Shown: one piece after another, positions 9,477 to 18,338 of the stretch | Layout: every line of letters starts with the position of its first letter | Position numbering within the stretch: the first letter of the stretch is position 1 | Assembly (NCBI GenBank): GCA_947244325.1 | Contig: CAMXJY010000005.1 | Span: forward strand, 58,615-122,614 | DNA length: 64,000 nucleotides | Direction: 5' to 3' | Source: an uncultured Clostridium sp. | GTDB lineage: Bacteria; Bacillota; Clostridia; TANB77; CAG-508 | The notes under the pieces: generated by a model | Seen by the model: the letters and a program-made list of their open reading frames with translations, nothing else | What the model was told of the DNA's origin: nothing | Databases searched by the model: none | Made by a program: the position numbers and the translations under genes

Positions 9477-9716
9477 ATGAGAAAAGTAAAAGTAGAAAAT
9501 GGTTATTATATTCTTAAACTAGAAGATATAATCGAGCAAAATAATTTAAGTTTAAATAAAATTATCAGAGATACCAATACTGATTTTAAAGTATTAAAAA
9601 GAATAATAACTGGTAAATTAATTAGAGTTGATATATATGTTATTGCAAGATTATGTGATTATTTCAACTGTTCTATGAGTGATATAATTGAATATGTACC
9701 CAATAATAATGAGTAG
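9477..9716 (+). CDS. small XRE-type HTH protein
   Basis: About 79 residues from ATG 9477, or 83 from GTG 9465; neither has a clear SD, so the start is uncertain. The body (LKLEDIIEQNNLSLNKIIRD... and YVIARLCDYFNCSMSDIIEY) matches the short Cro/C1 HTH family found in mobile and phage-derived regions. It ends in TAG. It is probably a local transcription regulator. Confidence 0.65.
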   Translation: MRKVKVENGYYILKLEDIIEQNNLSLNKIIRDTNTDFKVLKRIITGKLIRVDIYVIARLCDYFNCSMSDIIEYVPNNNE

Positions 9717-9765
9717 TATAAATTAAAATATATTTATACTATTTTAATTATTGCGCTTAAAATTA

Positions 9766-10098
9766 TTATAACTTATTATATAAGGCATTATATATTGCTA
9801 TATTAATAAGCTTATAAATTGATAATCCATATTTATTTTTATATTCTTCTAATTTTTTATAAGATGTTTCTCTAATTGCGAAATTATGAGCTTCTATAAT
9901 TTCATTTTCTGCTCTTTCGTATATTGCAATATTTTCATTATCAATCATATCTATAATTGCTATATTTACTAATTTATTAATTGACGCATCATATTCATTT
10001 GATAACTCAACTAATTTTTCATAAAATGTGTTATCAATTTCAACTCTTCTTTTTAAAAGATTATCTTTCTTTAATAAATATTTATCAAATATACTCAT
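9766..10098 (-). CDS. protein with duplicated ribbon-helix-helix-like unit
   Basis: A 110-residue protein made of two similar halves. RRVEIDNTFYEKLVELSNEY is followed by SINKLVNIAIIDMI. The second unit reads FAIRETSYKKLEEYKNKYGL then SIYKLINIAIYNAL. Each half is a short strand plus two helices, the Arc/MetJ ribbon-helix-helix pattern. A tandem copy would give a single-chain version of the normal RHH dimer. A good SD (AAGGGG) precedes the ATG. The family call is by pattern only. Confidence 0.55.
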   Translation of the reverse strand: MSIFDKYLLKKDNLLKRRVEIDNTFYEKLVELSNEYDASINKLVNIAIIDMIDNENIAIYERAENEIIEAHNFAIRETSYKKLEEYKNKYGLSIYKLINIAIYNALYNKL

Positions 10099-10184
10099 CT
10101 TATTACCCCTTAATTATATTATACTTCCTTAAAGCAATATTTTTAACTCCTATTTTTTAGTTATTTAAACTACTCAAAGATAAA

Positions 10185-10577
10185 TTATCGATTATAATTT
10201 TTCCTGCTTTTTCGACCATTATTTATATTAGCTCCTTTATATGTGCTAGTTAAAGAATGGCAATTTGGACATAAAACTATTAAATTATCTTCTTTATTGT
10301 TTAAATAATTTCCATCAATATGTTCAATTTCCAATGGTATTTTTCCTGTATATATATTAATTTCATTCCAATTACATCTAGCACATTTATATCCATATTT
10401 TTCTAACAAATATCTTTTTATGTGCATTGATAATTGATAACTTCCCCTCATTCCATTTTCTTTACCAATCTTCCACTTATAAATAAAATCTTTATATTCA
10501 TGCTCTTTTTGACACTCTAAAGAACAATACTTATTTCTGTTTGGAATTACACTATTACAATTTATGCATTTCTTCAT
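10185..10577 (-). CDS. HNH endonuclease-family protein with N-terminal zinc-binding motif
   Basis: About 130 residues from ATG 10577; the longer frame to 10622 has no SD. The N-terminus (CINC...YCSLEC) is a four-cysteine zinc ribbon. The C-terminus carries the HNH core: CARCNW, then LEIEHIDGNYLNN and NLIVLCPNCHSL, with paired cysteines around the H...N...H catalytic segment. HNH proteins of this size occur as homing-type or phage-associated nucleases. It lies next to the tRNA operon that carries the group I intron, but it is outside the intron and nothing shows that it acts on it. Confidence 0.75.
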   Translation of the reverse strand: MKKCINCNSVIPNRNKYCSLECQKEHEYKDFIYKWKIGKENGMRGSYQLSMHIKRYLLEKYGYKCARCNWNEINIYTGKIPLEIEHIDGNYLNNKEDNLIVLCPNCHSLTSTYKGANINNGRKSRKNYNR

Positions 10578-10650
10578 TATTATCACCACAATAATTATAT
10601 TAGGTATTTTAATTTTTGGCAATTCGGTATTTTGATATATACGAAAAAAA

Positions 10651-10670
10651 GATAAGTATTTCTACTTATC
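10651..10670. terminator. terminator of the Lys-Glu-Thr tRNA operon
   Basis: GATAAGTA (10651-10658) and TACTTATC (10663-10670) form a perfect 8-bp stem with a four-base loop. A-runs lie on the left and T-runs on the right, so it works in both directions: it ends the tRNA transcript on the minus strand just after the Thr CCA. Confidence 0.85.
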
Positions 10671-10680
10671 TTTCTTTTTT

Positions 10681-10988
<308 letters not shown>

Positions 10989-11020
10989 ATATTAAATTTT
11001 AAAATGTACCAATTTTTTAT

Positions 11021-11095
11021 TGGTGACCCCTACGGGAATCGAACCCATGTCTCCGCCGTGAAAGGGCGATGTCTTAACCGCTTGACCAAGGGGCC
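11021..11095 (-). tRNA. tRNA-Glu(UUC)
   Basis: Starts at 11095 with GGCCCC and ends in encoded CCA at 11021-11023. The anticodon loop CTTTCAC gives UUC, and the T loop TTCGATT is canonical. It is the middle gene of the Lys-Glu-Thr operon. Confidence 0.95.
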
Positions 11096-11126
11096 ATAAA
11101 AGAACATCTGATATAAGATATTCTTT

Positions 11127-11202
11127 TGGTGAGCTATCCGCGACTCGAACGCGGGACAACTTGATTAAAAGTCAAGTGCTCTACCACCTGAGCTAATAGC
11201 CC
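11127..11202 (-). tRNA. tRNA-Lys(UUU)
   Basis: Starts at 11202 (GGGCTAT) and ends in encoded CCA at 11127-11129. The anticodon loop CTTTTAA gives UUU, and the acceptor, D and T arms pair fully. It is the first gene of the operon, directly behind a strong promoter. Confidence 0.95.
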
Positions 11203-11235
11203 ATCCTGCAACTGCAAAATTGCAACTGCTTATAT

Positions 11236-11264
11236 ATAATACACCTTTTTTTTATACTTGTCAA
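11236..11264 (-). promoter_or_regulatory. sigma-A promoter of the tRNA operon
   Basis: TTGACA (11264-11259), 17-base spacer, TATTAT (11241-11236) on the minus strand; transcription would begin near 11229, just before tRNA-Lys. Confidence 0.85.
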
Positions 11265-11323
11265 CATTTTTTCAAAATTTATTTTAATTTTTTTAATAAA
11301 TTGTATTATTATTCATAAAATGC

Positions 11324-11348
11324 AGGAGAAACTTAAAGCGTTTCTCCT
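11324..11348. terminator. terminator after the pyrophosphorylase/mutase gene
   Basis: AGGAGAAAC (11324-11332) and GTTTCTCCT (11340-11348) form a 9-bp stem extended by CA/TG pairs. It lies immediately after the stop of the large minus-strand gene, with A/T tracts on both sides. Confidence 0.8.
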
Positions 11349-11369
11349 ACATTTTTACTACTTAATTTA

Positions 11370-14336
11370 TTATTTCTCTGATAATTTCATAACTGCTTTC
11401 TTTAATTTTGTAAGTTTGCTTTCTGCATCTTCTAAAGTTTTTCCTTTAACTCCCATATAGAACTTAACTTTTGGTTCTGTTCCAGATGGTCTTATACAAC
11501 ACCAAGCATTATCTTCTAAATCATAATATAATACATTTGATGTTGGTAATCCTGTTTCTGATTCTTTTCCTGTTTTTGTATCTACAATAATTCCTGATTG
11601 GTAGTCTCTAACCTTTGTAACTTTGTATCCGCCTAATTCTTTTGGTGGATGATTTCTAATAGCTTCTAGCATCTCTTTCATTTTTACTGCTCCGTCAGCA
11701 CCTTTTAAAGTAATTGTAGATATTCCTTCTTTATAGAAGCCATATTTCTCATATATTTTTATCATTTGATCCCATAAAGTTAATCCTTGTTTTTTATAAT
11801 ATGCTGCTGCTTCACAAAGTAACATTACTGCTGTTATAGCATCCTTATCTCTTGCGTGAGTTCCAACTAAACATCCATAGCTTTCCTCAAATCCAAATAA
11901 ATATTCATGACTTCCTGTATTTTCAAAGTTTCTTATTTGCTCTCCTATATATTTGAATCCTGTTAATACTTCTATAAAATCAATTTTATATTCTTTAGCT
12001 ATAGCTATTGCTAAGTTTGATGAAACTATTGTTGAAACTAAAGCACCTTTTTTAGGTAAAAGTTTTTTATCTTTCTTTTGAGATAATATATATTCTGCAA
12101 TTAATAATCCAGACATATTTCCTGTAAATGGCATATATTTTCCTGTTTTTGCATCTTTTGCTAAAACACCTAATCTATCAGCATCTGGGTCAGTTGCTAA
12201 AACTATATCAGCATCTTCTTTTTCTGCTAATTTTAATGCTAAATCAAAAGCTTTTATATCTTCGGGATTTGGATAATCAACTGTTGGAAAACTTCCATTT
12301 GGTAATTCTTGCTGTGGCACTACAAAAACATTTGAAAATCCTAAATCTTCTAAAACTGTTTGTACTGGAATATTTCCTGTTCCATGTAACGGTGTATAAA
12401 CAATTTTTAAATCTTTTTCTACTTCTTTTATTACTTCTGGATTTAATACTTGTTTCTTTATAGCTTTAAGATATAATTTATCCATTGCTTTTCCAATTAC
12501 ATTATATAATTTTAATTTTTTAGATTCTTCTAATGTAATCATTCTTATTAATGAATAATCTTTTACTTTATTTACTTCAGCTATGATTTCTTTATCATGT
12601 GGTGCTACTATTTGAGCTCCATCATCCCAGTATACTTTATATCCATTATATTCTGGTGGGTTATGGCTAGCTGTAATCATAATTCCAGCTGTACATCCAA
12701 GTTCTCTTACTGCAAATGATAACTCTGGAACTGGTCTTAAACTATCAAAAATATATGTTTTTATTCCATTAGCATTTAAACAAAGAGCTGTAGCTTCACT
12801 AAATTCAGGTGACATATTTCTTGAGTCATATGCAATAACAACACCTTTACTTTCTGTTCCTTTTCTTAAAATATAGTTTGCTAAACCTTGAGTAGCTTTT
12901 GTAACAGTATAAATATTCATTCTATTTGTACCATTACCAATAACTCCTCTCATACCTGCTGTTCCGAATTCTAAATCTTTATAAAATCTATCTTTTATTT
13001 CTTCTTCATTTCCAGCTATTGTTAATAATTCTTTTCTTGTTTCTTCATCAAATATTGAACTTGTTGACCACTTTTTATATTTATTTGTATATTCTACTTT
13101 ATTCATATAGTCTTTATATAATTTTCTAGCTGTTTCTGGACTATCTTGACCTTGAGCATTTTTTATAGGAGCAAATTCTTCTTCCCTTTTTACTCTTAAA
13201 ACAACTACATCATCAAACATTTCATATGAATCGAATATAAACATTTCAAATTTATATGCATTAGGTTTATCACCTTCGATAATTTTTCCATTTGTATCCA
13301 TATATTTAGCTTTCTTAAGAGCTGTATGATATGGAAGACTTAATTCACTAACTTTTTCTAAACCTTTGATATTGTATAAATGGAATATAGCATTTGCATC
13401 ACCATATACAAGTGATCTATCATCATCTCTTAAGTTTGCCATTTCCTCAGAAATTTCTGTATATTCTATAACACCAACTTTTTTATTCTTTCTGCAAAAT
13501 ACACCAACTTTTTCTTTTGGATCTGTTTTTTCTATTGATTTTACAGCTCCTAATACTTTATTATGTATAGACATTCCTATTAATAATGGATCAACTGGTT
13601 TTACTAAAACATTATCAACACCATTTATAAATACCCATTCAATTCCATTTTCTTTCATTTCATCTATAACATGGCTTCTTTCCATTGATTGTAATGTTCC
13701 ACCATGACCGTTAGCAGCTTTTTTAACCATACCATCAGTTTCAAGTAAAATTTTTCCGTCTAATCCTATCATTGGTAATTCACCTTGTTTAAAAAATTTT
13801 ACAGCTTCTTTTGGATATCCAAAATAGTTATTTTCCTCAAAAAATTTTACAGTTGCATCATTATTTTCTCTACTTGTCATTAAATACCATGGTATAACTG
13901 TATCATATTTTCTCCATGCTTCTTTTAAAGTATCACATAATGCTTCAAATATTGATTTGTTCTTTTCTGTATCAAATATAAAAGTTCCTTTTGGACCAGT
14001 ATGACCAAGTCTTGTTCCTTGACCTCCTGCCATTGTTACTGCTGCAAATTTATTGTATTTGATTGCTTCAATACCTTTTTTCTCATACATTTCACGTTCT
14101 GCAACTGTTAATTTAGATTTATCAACATGTTCAATAGGCTCTACAGTAACTGTTTCTAAATCCACTGGTTTTGTAGCTTTTTCATATAAGCTTTTCATTA
14201 GTTCAAAATCAATATCTTTTATTTGATTTAATAATTCTTTTTTATGGTCTTCATCCATCTCTTCATATTTTAAAAGTAAATGTTCCTGACCATATTTTTT
14301 CAAGATCTTTTTTACATCTTCTAGTTCTTTACTCAT
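11370..14336 (-). CDS. fusion of UDP-sugar pyrophosphorylase (UDPGP type) and phosphoglucomutase
   Basis: About 988 residues from ATG 14336, which follows a GAAAGGAG SD. Residues about 90-420 form a UDPGP/AGX-type nucleotidyltransferase, with the UTP-binding loop AGGQGTRLG followed by GPKGTF and the uridine-contacting region NGVDN. Residues about 430-988 form an alpha-D-phosphohexomutase of the PgcA/PGM2 type: entry motif FGTAGMRG, phosphoserine loop TASHNPPEYNG, metal loop DPDADR, sugar-specificity loop GFEESYG, and a C-terminal phosphate-binding SGTEPK. The fusion would convert glucose-6-phosphate to glucose-1-phosphate and then to UDP-glucose in one chain. UDP-GlcNAc cannot be excluded for the first domain. 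The two enzymes are normally separate. Confidence 0.88.
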   Translation of the reverse strand: MSKELEDVKKILKKYGQEHLLLKYEEMDEDHKKELLNQIKDIDFELMKSLYEKATKPVDLETVTVEPIEHVDKSKLTVAEREMYEKKGIEAIKYNKFAAVTMAGGQGTRLGHTGPKGTFIFDTEKNKSIFEALCDTLKEAWRKYDTVIPWYLMTSRENNDATVKFFEENNYFGYPKEAVKFFKQGELPMIGLDGKILLETDGMVKKAANGHGGTLQSMERSHVIDEMKENGIEWVFINGVDNVLVKPVDPLLIGMSIHNKVLGAVKSIEKTDPKEKVGVFCRKNKKVGVIEYTEISEEMANLRDDDRSLVYGDANAIFHLYNIKGLEKVSELSLPYHTALKKAKYMDTNGKIIEGDKPNAYKFEMFIFDSYEMFDDVVVLRVKREEEFAPIKNAQGQDSPETARKLYKDYMNKVEYTNKYKKWSTSSIFDEETRKELLTIAGNEEEIKDRFYKDLEFGTAGMRGVIGNGTNRMNIYTVTKATQGLANYILRKGTESKGVVIAYDSRNMSPEFSEATALCLNANGIKTYIFDSLRPVPELSFAVRELGCTAGIMITASHNPPEYNGYKVYWDDGAQIVAPHDKEIIAEVNKVKDYSLIRMITLEESKKLKLYNVIGKAMDKLYLKAIKKQVLNPEVIKEVEKDLKIVYTPLHGTGNIPVQTVLEDLGFSNVFVVPQQELPNGSFPTVDYPNPEDIKAFDLALKLAEKEDADIVLATDPDADRLGVLAKDAKTGKYMPFTGNMSGLLIAEYILSQKKDKKLLPKKGALVSTIVSSNLAIAIAKEYKIDFIEVLTGFKYIGEQIRNFENTGSHEYLFGFEESYGCLVGTHARDKDAITAVMLLCEAAAYYKKQGLTLWDQMIKIYEKYGFYKEGISTITLKGADGAVKMKEMLEAIRNHPPKELGGYKVTKVRDYQSGIIVDTKTGKESETGLPTSNVLYYDLEDNAWCCIRPSGTEPKVKFYMGVKGKTLEDAESKLTKLKKAVMKLSEK

Positions 14337-14481
14337 TATGTTCTTTACTCCTTTCAATTTATATAAATTCCATATCATTACTTTTTTATATCTATTTTTG
14401 TTATCTTATATCATTTTTATATTTTAGTCAACTATCTAAAAACCTATATATTTGAACATTTTTATCTTTTTTATCTTTATA

Positions 14482-14505
14482 CATTGTATCTTGACAGATA
14501 CAATG
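14482..14505. terminator. 10-bp perfect inverted repeat
   Basis: CATTGTATCT (14482-14491) and AGATACAATG (14496-14505) with loop TGAC lie directly after the stop of the minus-strand gene ending at 14511. It has the position of a terminator, but only a weak T-tract follows. Confidence 0.5.
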
Positions 14506-14510
14506 CTATT

Positions 14511-14987
14511 CTATAATTGTGATTTTATTGTTTTTCTTTTTTGTGCATTCTGTGAATTTTTTTCAATTCTAAATTTTCCTTCTGTATTTAAAAGCATATC
14601 GTATTTTTCTACAATGCTTGCTATCTGATTTCCACTTTCAACATTATAGCAATTTACTATTTCATAAATACCAATTTTAGTATCAATAAATTTATTAACT
14701 TCATCTATAAAGTCATTACTTCCTATAACAATTACTGTTTTTCCACTAAAATCTTCTGCGAATTGTTCTTCCTTTACTCTCCTCCATCCTATACTTATGA
14801 TTTTTTCTCTTTCACATTCAAATGATTTTACATTTTTCAAATATTTTTTTACTTCTAAACTTAAATCTTTTTGTGAAATTATTACGATATCTTTTTCTTC
14901 TTTTATTTTTTCATTTATATATGGTAATACTACTGTAAATAAGTGTAAATCACTTACATGAAAGCTACAAATTTTTTGATTGTACAT
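14511..14987 (-). CDS. hypothetical cytoplasmic protein divergent from spoIIR
   Basis: A 158-residue soluble protein starting at ATG 14987 with a GGAGG SD. It has a predicted alternating alpha/beta pattern (VIISQKDL, TVIVIGSND, IYEIVNCYN) and a basic tail. No family is recognised with confidence. It is transcribed divergently from spoIIR, so it could be sporulation-linked, but that is position only. Confidence 0.6.
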   Translation of the reverse strand: MYNQKICSFHVSDLHLFTVVLPYINEKIKEEKDIVIISQKDLSLEVKKYLKNVKSFECEREKIISIGWRRVKEEQFAEDFSGKTVIVIGSNDFIDEVNKFIDTKIGIYEIVNCYNVESGNQIASIVEKYDMLLNTEGKFRIEKNSQNAQKRKTIKSQL

Positions 14988-15170
14988 AACCGCACCTCCA
15001 TATATTCAAACTTTTTTGATTTTATCATTTAATATATAAGCTGGTCAAACTAAATCGTTCCTTATTTTTCGACATATTGATTTTTTGGAACAAATTATTT
15101 TTTTTGCATAATTTTATATTTTTTAGTAAATACTTAGACTAATAGAATAATAATGAAAGAAGGTAATAAA

Positions 15171-15788
15171 ATGATAAAAAAATTAAAATATGCCACTATT
15201 TTATTAATACTCTTAATTAGTTTTATATTTATATCAATCTCTTCTTATGCAACTACTATCTCAAAAGATTTATCTGATAACTTTTTTAGACTTCATATTC
15301 TTGCAAATAGTGATTCAAAAGAAGATCAAGATTTAAAATTAAAAGTAAGAGATAATATTATTGAATACATGAATTCTTTAAGCTATGACGGTTTATCAAA
15401 AGAAGAAGCTATAAATTTAACTCAAGAACATATTACAGAATTTGAAAATATAGCTCAAAAAACAATTGAAGATGAAGGATATAATTATAATGTATCTTTA
15501 GAAATAGGTAATTTCTATTTTCCAACTAAACTATATGGAAATGTTTCACTACCTGCAGGTTATTATGATGCATTAAAAATAGAAATTGGAAAAGCACAAG
15601 GAAAAAATTGGTGGTGCTCACTTTTCCCACCTTTATGTTTCGTAGATATTTCATCTGGTGTAATTGATGAAGAATCTGAAAATCTTTTAAAAGATAATCT
15701 ATCTGATGAAGAATTCGCAATCATTACAAGCAATTCTGAAACAGTAAAATTTAAGTTTAAAATTGTTGAATTATTTTCAAATTCTTAA
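15171..15788 (+). CDS. spoIIR: stage II sporulation protein R
   Basis: About 205 residues from ATG 15171 (SD GAAGG). It has an N-terminal signal/transmembrane segment (residues 7-26), then the conserved FRLHILANSDSKEDQDLKLKVRD block and the PAGYYDALKIEIG...NWWCSLFPPLCFVD block that define SpoIIR. In endospore formers SpoIIR is made in the forespore, secreted into the intermembrane space, and triggers SpoIIGA to process pro-sigma-E. In known systems its promoter is read by sigma-F; a GCATA motif upstream (near 15107) is only a weak hint of that here. Its presence suggests that this organism can sporulate. Confidence 0.9.
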   Translation: MIKKLKYATILLILLISFIFISISSYATTISKDLSDNFFRLHILANSDSKEDQDLKLKVRDNIIEYMNSLSYDGLSKEEAINLTQEHITEFENIAQKTIEDEGYNYNVSLEIGNFYFPTKLYGNVSLPAGYYDALKIEIGKAQGKNWWCSLFPPLCFVDISSGVIDEESENLLKDNLSDEEFAIITSNSETVKFKFKIVELFSNS

Positions 15789-15897
15789 ATATTCCCATAT
15801 ATTAAAAAAATGTATTGTAAATATTACATTTTTGTGATATATTTCGTATTGAGCAAATTTTGCTTATCAATTTATACAAAATATGGGGGTATATATT

Positions 15898-17157
15898 TTG
15901 GAAAAGTTAGTTATTACTGGAAAAACTCCTTTAAAAGGTGAAGTAGTAATAAGTGGCGCTAAAAACGCTGCTGTTGCAATTATACCAGCAACATTATTAA
16001 TAAATGGAATATGTACAATTGAAAACTTACCAAATATAAGTGATGTAAAATTATATTGTGATATATTAACTGAAATAGGTGCAAAAATAACATGGAATAC
16101 AGACCACGAAGTAACAATAGATACTCGTGAAATAAACTCTAATAACATTCCAATCGAAACTACAAGAAAATTTAGAGCATCTTACTATCTTTTAGGTTCA
16201 CTTCTTGGAAGATGTAAAAATGCAAAAGTTGGTATTCCAGGTGGATGTAATTTAGGTGCAAGACCTATTGATCAACATATAAAAACATTTGAAGCACTAG
16301 GTGCAACTGTTGATGTCTCAAATGGTAACATTACAGCAAAAGCAAAAAAATTAAAAGGAACATCTGTATACATGGATGTTGTTTCTGTAGGAGCTACTAT
16401 TAATGCTATGCTTGCTGCTGTACTTGCAGAAGGAACAACAGTTATTGATAATGCTGCCAAAGAACCTCATATTGTTGATGTAGCAAACTTCTTAAACACT
16501 ATGGGAGCTGATATTAGAGGTGCAGGAACTGATATAATAAAAGTAAATGGTGTAAAAGAATTAAAAGGTGATGCTACATATTCAGTAGTTCCTGATCAAA
16601 TTGAAGCAGGTACTTTCATGCTTGCTGCTGTTGCTTCTAAAGGTGATATAATTATAAAAAATTGTATTACAAAACATTTAGAATCAATAATAGCTAAAGT
16701 TGTAGAAATTGGTGGAAATGTTGATGCTAATGGAGACCATTTAAGAGTTTGGTACGGAAAAAGAACTCATAAAGCAACAATAAAAACATTACCTTACCCA
16801 GGATTTCCTACAGATTTACAACCTCAAATGGGTGTTGTTCTTTCTATATCAGAAGGAACAAGTATTATAAATGAAAGTATTTGGGAATCAAGATTTCAAT
16901 ACACAGCAGAATTAAATAAAATGGGTGCAAAAATAACAGCTCAAGGAAAAACAGCAGTTTTTGAAGGGGTAAATGAACTTACAGCAGCCCCAGTTTATGC
17001 AACAGATTTAAGAGCTGGTGCAGCTTTAATTATTGCAGGTATTGTAGCCAAAGGAAAAACAGAAATTTATAATTTAAATCACATTGATCGTGGTTATGAA
17101 AATATAGAAGAAAAATTCAGAAAATTAGGTGCAAAAATAGAAAGAATAGAAGAATAA
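15898..17157 (+). CDS. murA: UDP-N-acetylglucosamine 1-carboxyvinyltransferase
   Basis: About 419 residues. The start is probably TTG 15898, giving the usual N-terminus LEKLVITG; GGGGG lies 8 bases upstream, whereas the ATG at 15883 lacks an SD. It transfers enolpyruvate from PEP to UDP-GlcNAc, the first committed step of peptidoglycan synthesis. The KNA motif near the N-terminus (SGAKNAAVA) and the catalytic cysteine in GIPGGCNLGARPIDQH are present; Cys rather than Asp predicts fosfomycin sensitivity of this copy. It is followed 21 bases later by walJ. Confidence 0.95.
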   Translation: MEKLVITGKTPLKGEVVISGAKNAAVAIIPATLLINGICTIENLPNISDVKLYCDILTEIGAKITWNTDHEVTIDTREINSNNIPIETTRKFRASYYLLGSLLGRCKNAKVGIPGGCNLGARPIDQHIKTFEALGATVDVSNGNITAKAKKLKGTSVYMDVVSVGATINAMLAAVLAEGTTVIDNAAKEPHIVDVANFLNTMGADIRGAGTDIIKVNGVKELKGDATYSVVPDQIEAGTFMLAAVASKGDIIIKNCITKHLESIIAKVVEIGGNVDANGDHLRVWYGKRTHKATIKTLPYPGFPTDLQPQMGVVLSISEGTSIINESIWESRFQYTAELNKMGAKITAQGKTAVFEGVNELTAAPVYATDLRAGAALIIAGIVAKGKTEIYNLNHIDRGYENIEEKFRKLGAKIERIEE

Positions 17158-17178
17158 TAAAAAGCCGAGGATAAAAAA

Positions 17179-17967
17179 ATGTTAAAATTTTGTAGCTTGT
17201 ATAGTGGTAGTTCTGGAAACTGTTTATTTGTTAGCACAAATAATACAAAAGTTTTAATAGATTGTGGAACAAGCTGTAAAAAAATTTGTGAAGGATTAGC
17301 ATCAATCGATTCATCAATTGAAGATATTGATGCTATTTTAGTTACACATGAGCATTCTGACCATATTCAAAGTTTAGGAATGGTATCAAAAAAGTTTGAT
17401 ATTCCTGTATATGCTAACTTAGAAACTTGGAATGCAATGGAAAAACAAAAAGAAAAAATCTCAAGTGAAAATATAAAATTATTTGAAAATGATAAGAACT
17501 TTTTACTAAATGATTTGACTATTCATCCATTTAGTACACCTCATGATGCAGCAAACCCTTGTGGTTTTAGCATACATAATGGTAAAAAAAGACTTAGTAT
17601 AGCAACAGATTTAGGTTATATGGATAATAAAATATTTGAAGAATTACAATCAAGTTCTTTTGTATTATTAGAATCTAACTATGAACCTGAATTATTGGAT
17701 GCATCAAGATATCCTTTTCATTTAAAACAAAGAATAAAAGGTCCAAATGGTCATTTATCTAATGAAACAGCTGGAAAAACAATTGCTGAGCTAATGAAAA
17801 AAGATTTAAAAGAAGTAATTCTTGGACATTTAAGTAAAGAAAATAACTTCCCAGAGCTTGCTTACAAAACTGTTGCAGAAGAGCTTATGAATAACAATAC
17901 TGACATAAATACAATACGTTTAAGCGTGGCAAGTAGAACAAATCCAGGTAAAATTGTGAATATTTAA
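17179..17967 (+). CDS. walJ: metallo-beta-lactamase-fold protein, WalJ/YycJ family
   Basis: A 262-residue MBL-fold hydrolase with the metal motif THEHSDH near residue 55, DLGYM further on, and a C-terminal LGHLS histidine motif, typical of WalJ (YycJ). In Bacilli it lies with the WalRK cell-wall two-component system and has been linked to coordinating cell division with replication. WalR/WalK are absent here; the neighbour is murA, so a cell-envelope connection remains. The N-terminus CSLYSGSSGNC is typical of the family. Confidence 0.85.
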   Translation: MLKFCSLYSGSSGNCLFVSTNNTKVLIDCGTSCKKICEGLASIDSSIEDIDAILVTHEHSDHIQSLGMVSKKFDIPVYANLETWNAMEKQKEKISSENIKLFENDKNFLLNDLTIHPFSTPHDAANPCGFSIHNGKKRLSIATDLGYMDNKIFEELQSSSFVLLESNYEPELLDASRYPFHLKQRIKGPNGHLSNETAGKTIAELMKKDLKEVILGHLSKENNFPELAYKTVAEELMNNNTDINTIRLSVASRTNPGKIVNI

Positions 17968-17973
17968 TATAAA

Positions 17974-17998
17974 TCGGAGTTTATACTTCGATTTTTTT
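17974..17998. terminator. terminator after walJ
   Basis: AAATCGGAGT and ACTTCGATTT arms around TTAT, followed by TTTTTTAT. It ends the murA-walJ transcript; the reverse complement could also end the short minus-strand transcript coming from 18184. Confidence 0.8.
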
Positions 17999-18055
17999 AT
18001 ATCTTACAAAATCTACATTCTTATTTATAATCAAAATAATAACTTTCATTTAGTT

Positions 18056-18166
18056 TTAATTTAAAATTTTCTTTTTTATTTTTCGGGTAATTAATTTGAT
18101 AATAATTTTCCTAATAGAAAAAAATGAAAGAATAAAAATTGATACTAGAAATAAAACTTTTATAAT
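18056..18166 (-). CDS. 36-residue hydrophobic-basic peptide, probable ATT start
   Basis: Behind a good promoter (TTGACT-18-TATTAT) and an AGGAGG SD 6 bases upstream, an ATT codon at 18166 opens a frame of 36 codons. It encodes one hydrophobic helix (VLFLVSIFILSFF) followed by a strongly basic tail (RKIIIKLITRKIKKK). The SD is buried in a hairpin at the very 5' end of the predicted mRNA. This plan (short membrane peptide, cationic tail, SD in a hairpin) is typical of toxic or regulatory micropeptides. No ATG, GTG or TTG alternative gives a sensible product. Confidence 0.4.
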   Translation of the reverse strand: MIKVLFLVSIFILSFFSIRKIIIKLITRKIKKKILN

Positions 18167-18169
18167 AAA

Positions 18170-18185
18170 GCACCTCCTAAGGTGC
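18170..18185 (-). promoter_or_regulatory. SD-sequestering hairpin
   Basis: GCACCT (18185-18180) pairs with AGGTGC (18175-18170); the loop and right arm contain the AGGAGG ribosome binding site of the micropeptide frame. It begins within a base or two of the predicted transcription start. Confidence 0.55.
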
Positions 18186-18189
18186 ACAT

Positions 18190-18219
18190 ATAATAACACG
18201 AATTGATTTTAAAAGTCAA
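18190..18219 (-). promoter_or_regulatory. promoter of the 18056-18166 micropeptide
   Basis: TTGACT (18219-18214), 18-base spacer, TATTAT (18195-18190), predicting transcription from about 18184 on the minus strand, where no other gene starts. Confidence 0.65.
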
Positions 18220-18297
18220 TATAAATTTTAAATTAATTTGAAATAATACAAAATATTTTATTATTAAAAGCTCTTTCTCAATTAAACTTATAAAAAT

Positions 18298-18335
18298 AAA
18301 ACTCAAATTACTTATCCTAAGCAATTTGAGTTTTT
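18298..18335. terminator. terminator after tex
   Basis: AAACTCAAATT and AATTTGAGTTT arms with inner CTTA/TAAG pairing form a long stem just after the tex stop codon. A-rich DNA on its left gives a T-tract for the minus-strand transcript. Confidence 0.85.
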
Positions 18336-18338
18336 ACT

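Noticed and set aside
10185..10577. HNH gene as the intron's homing endonuclease
   Set aside because: It lies outside the intron and beyond the operon terminator, so no physical link to the ribozyme is visible.
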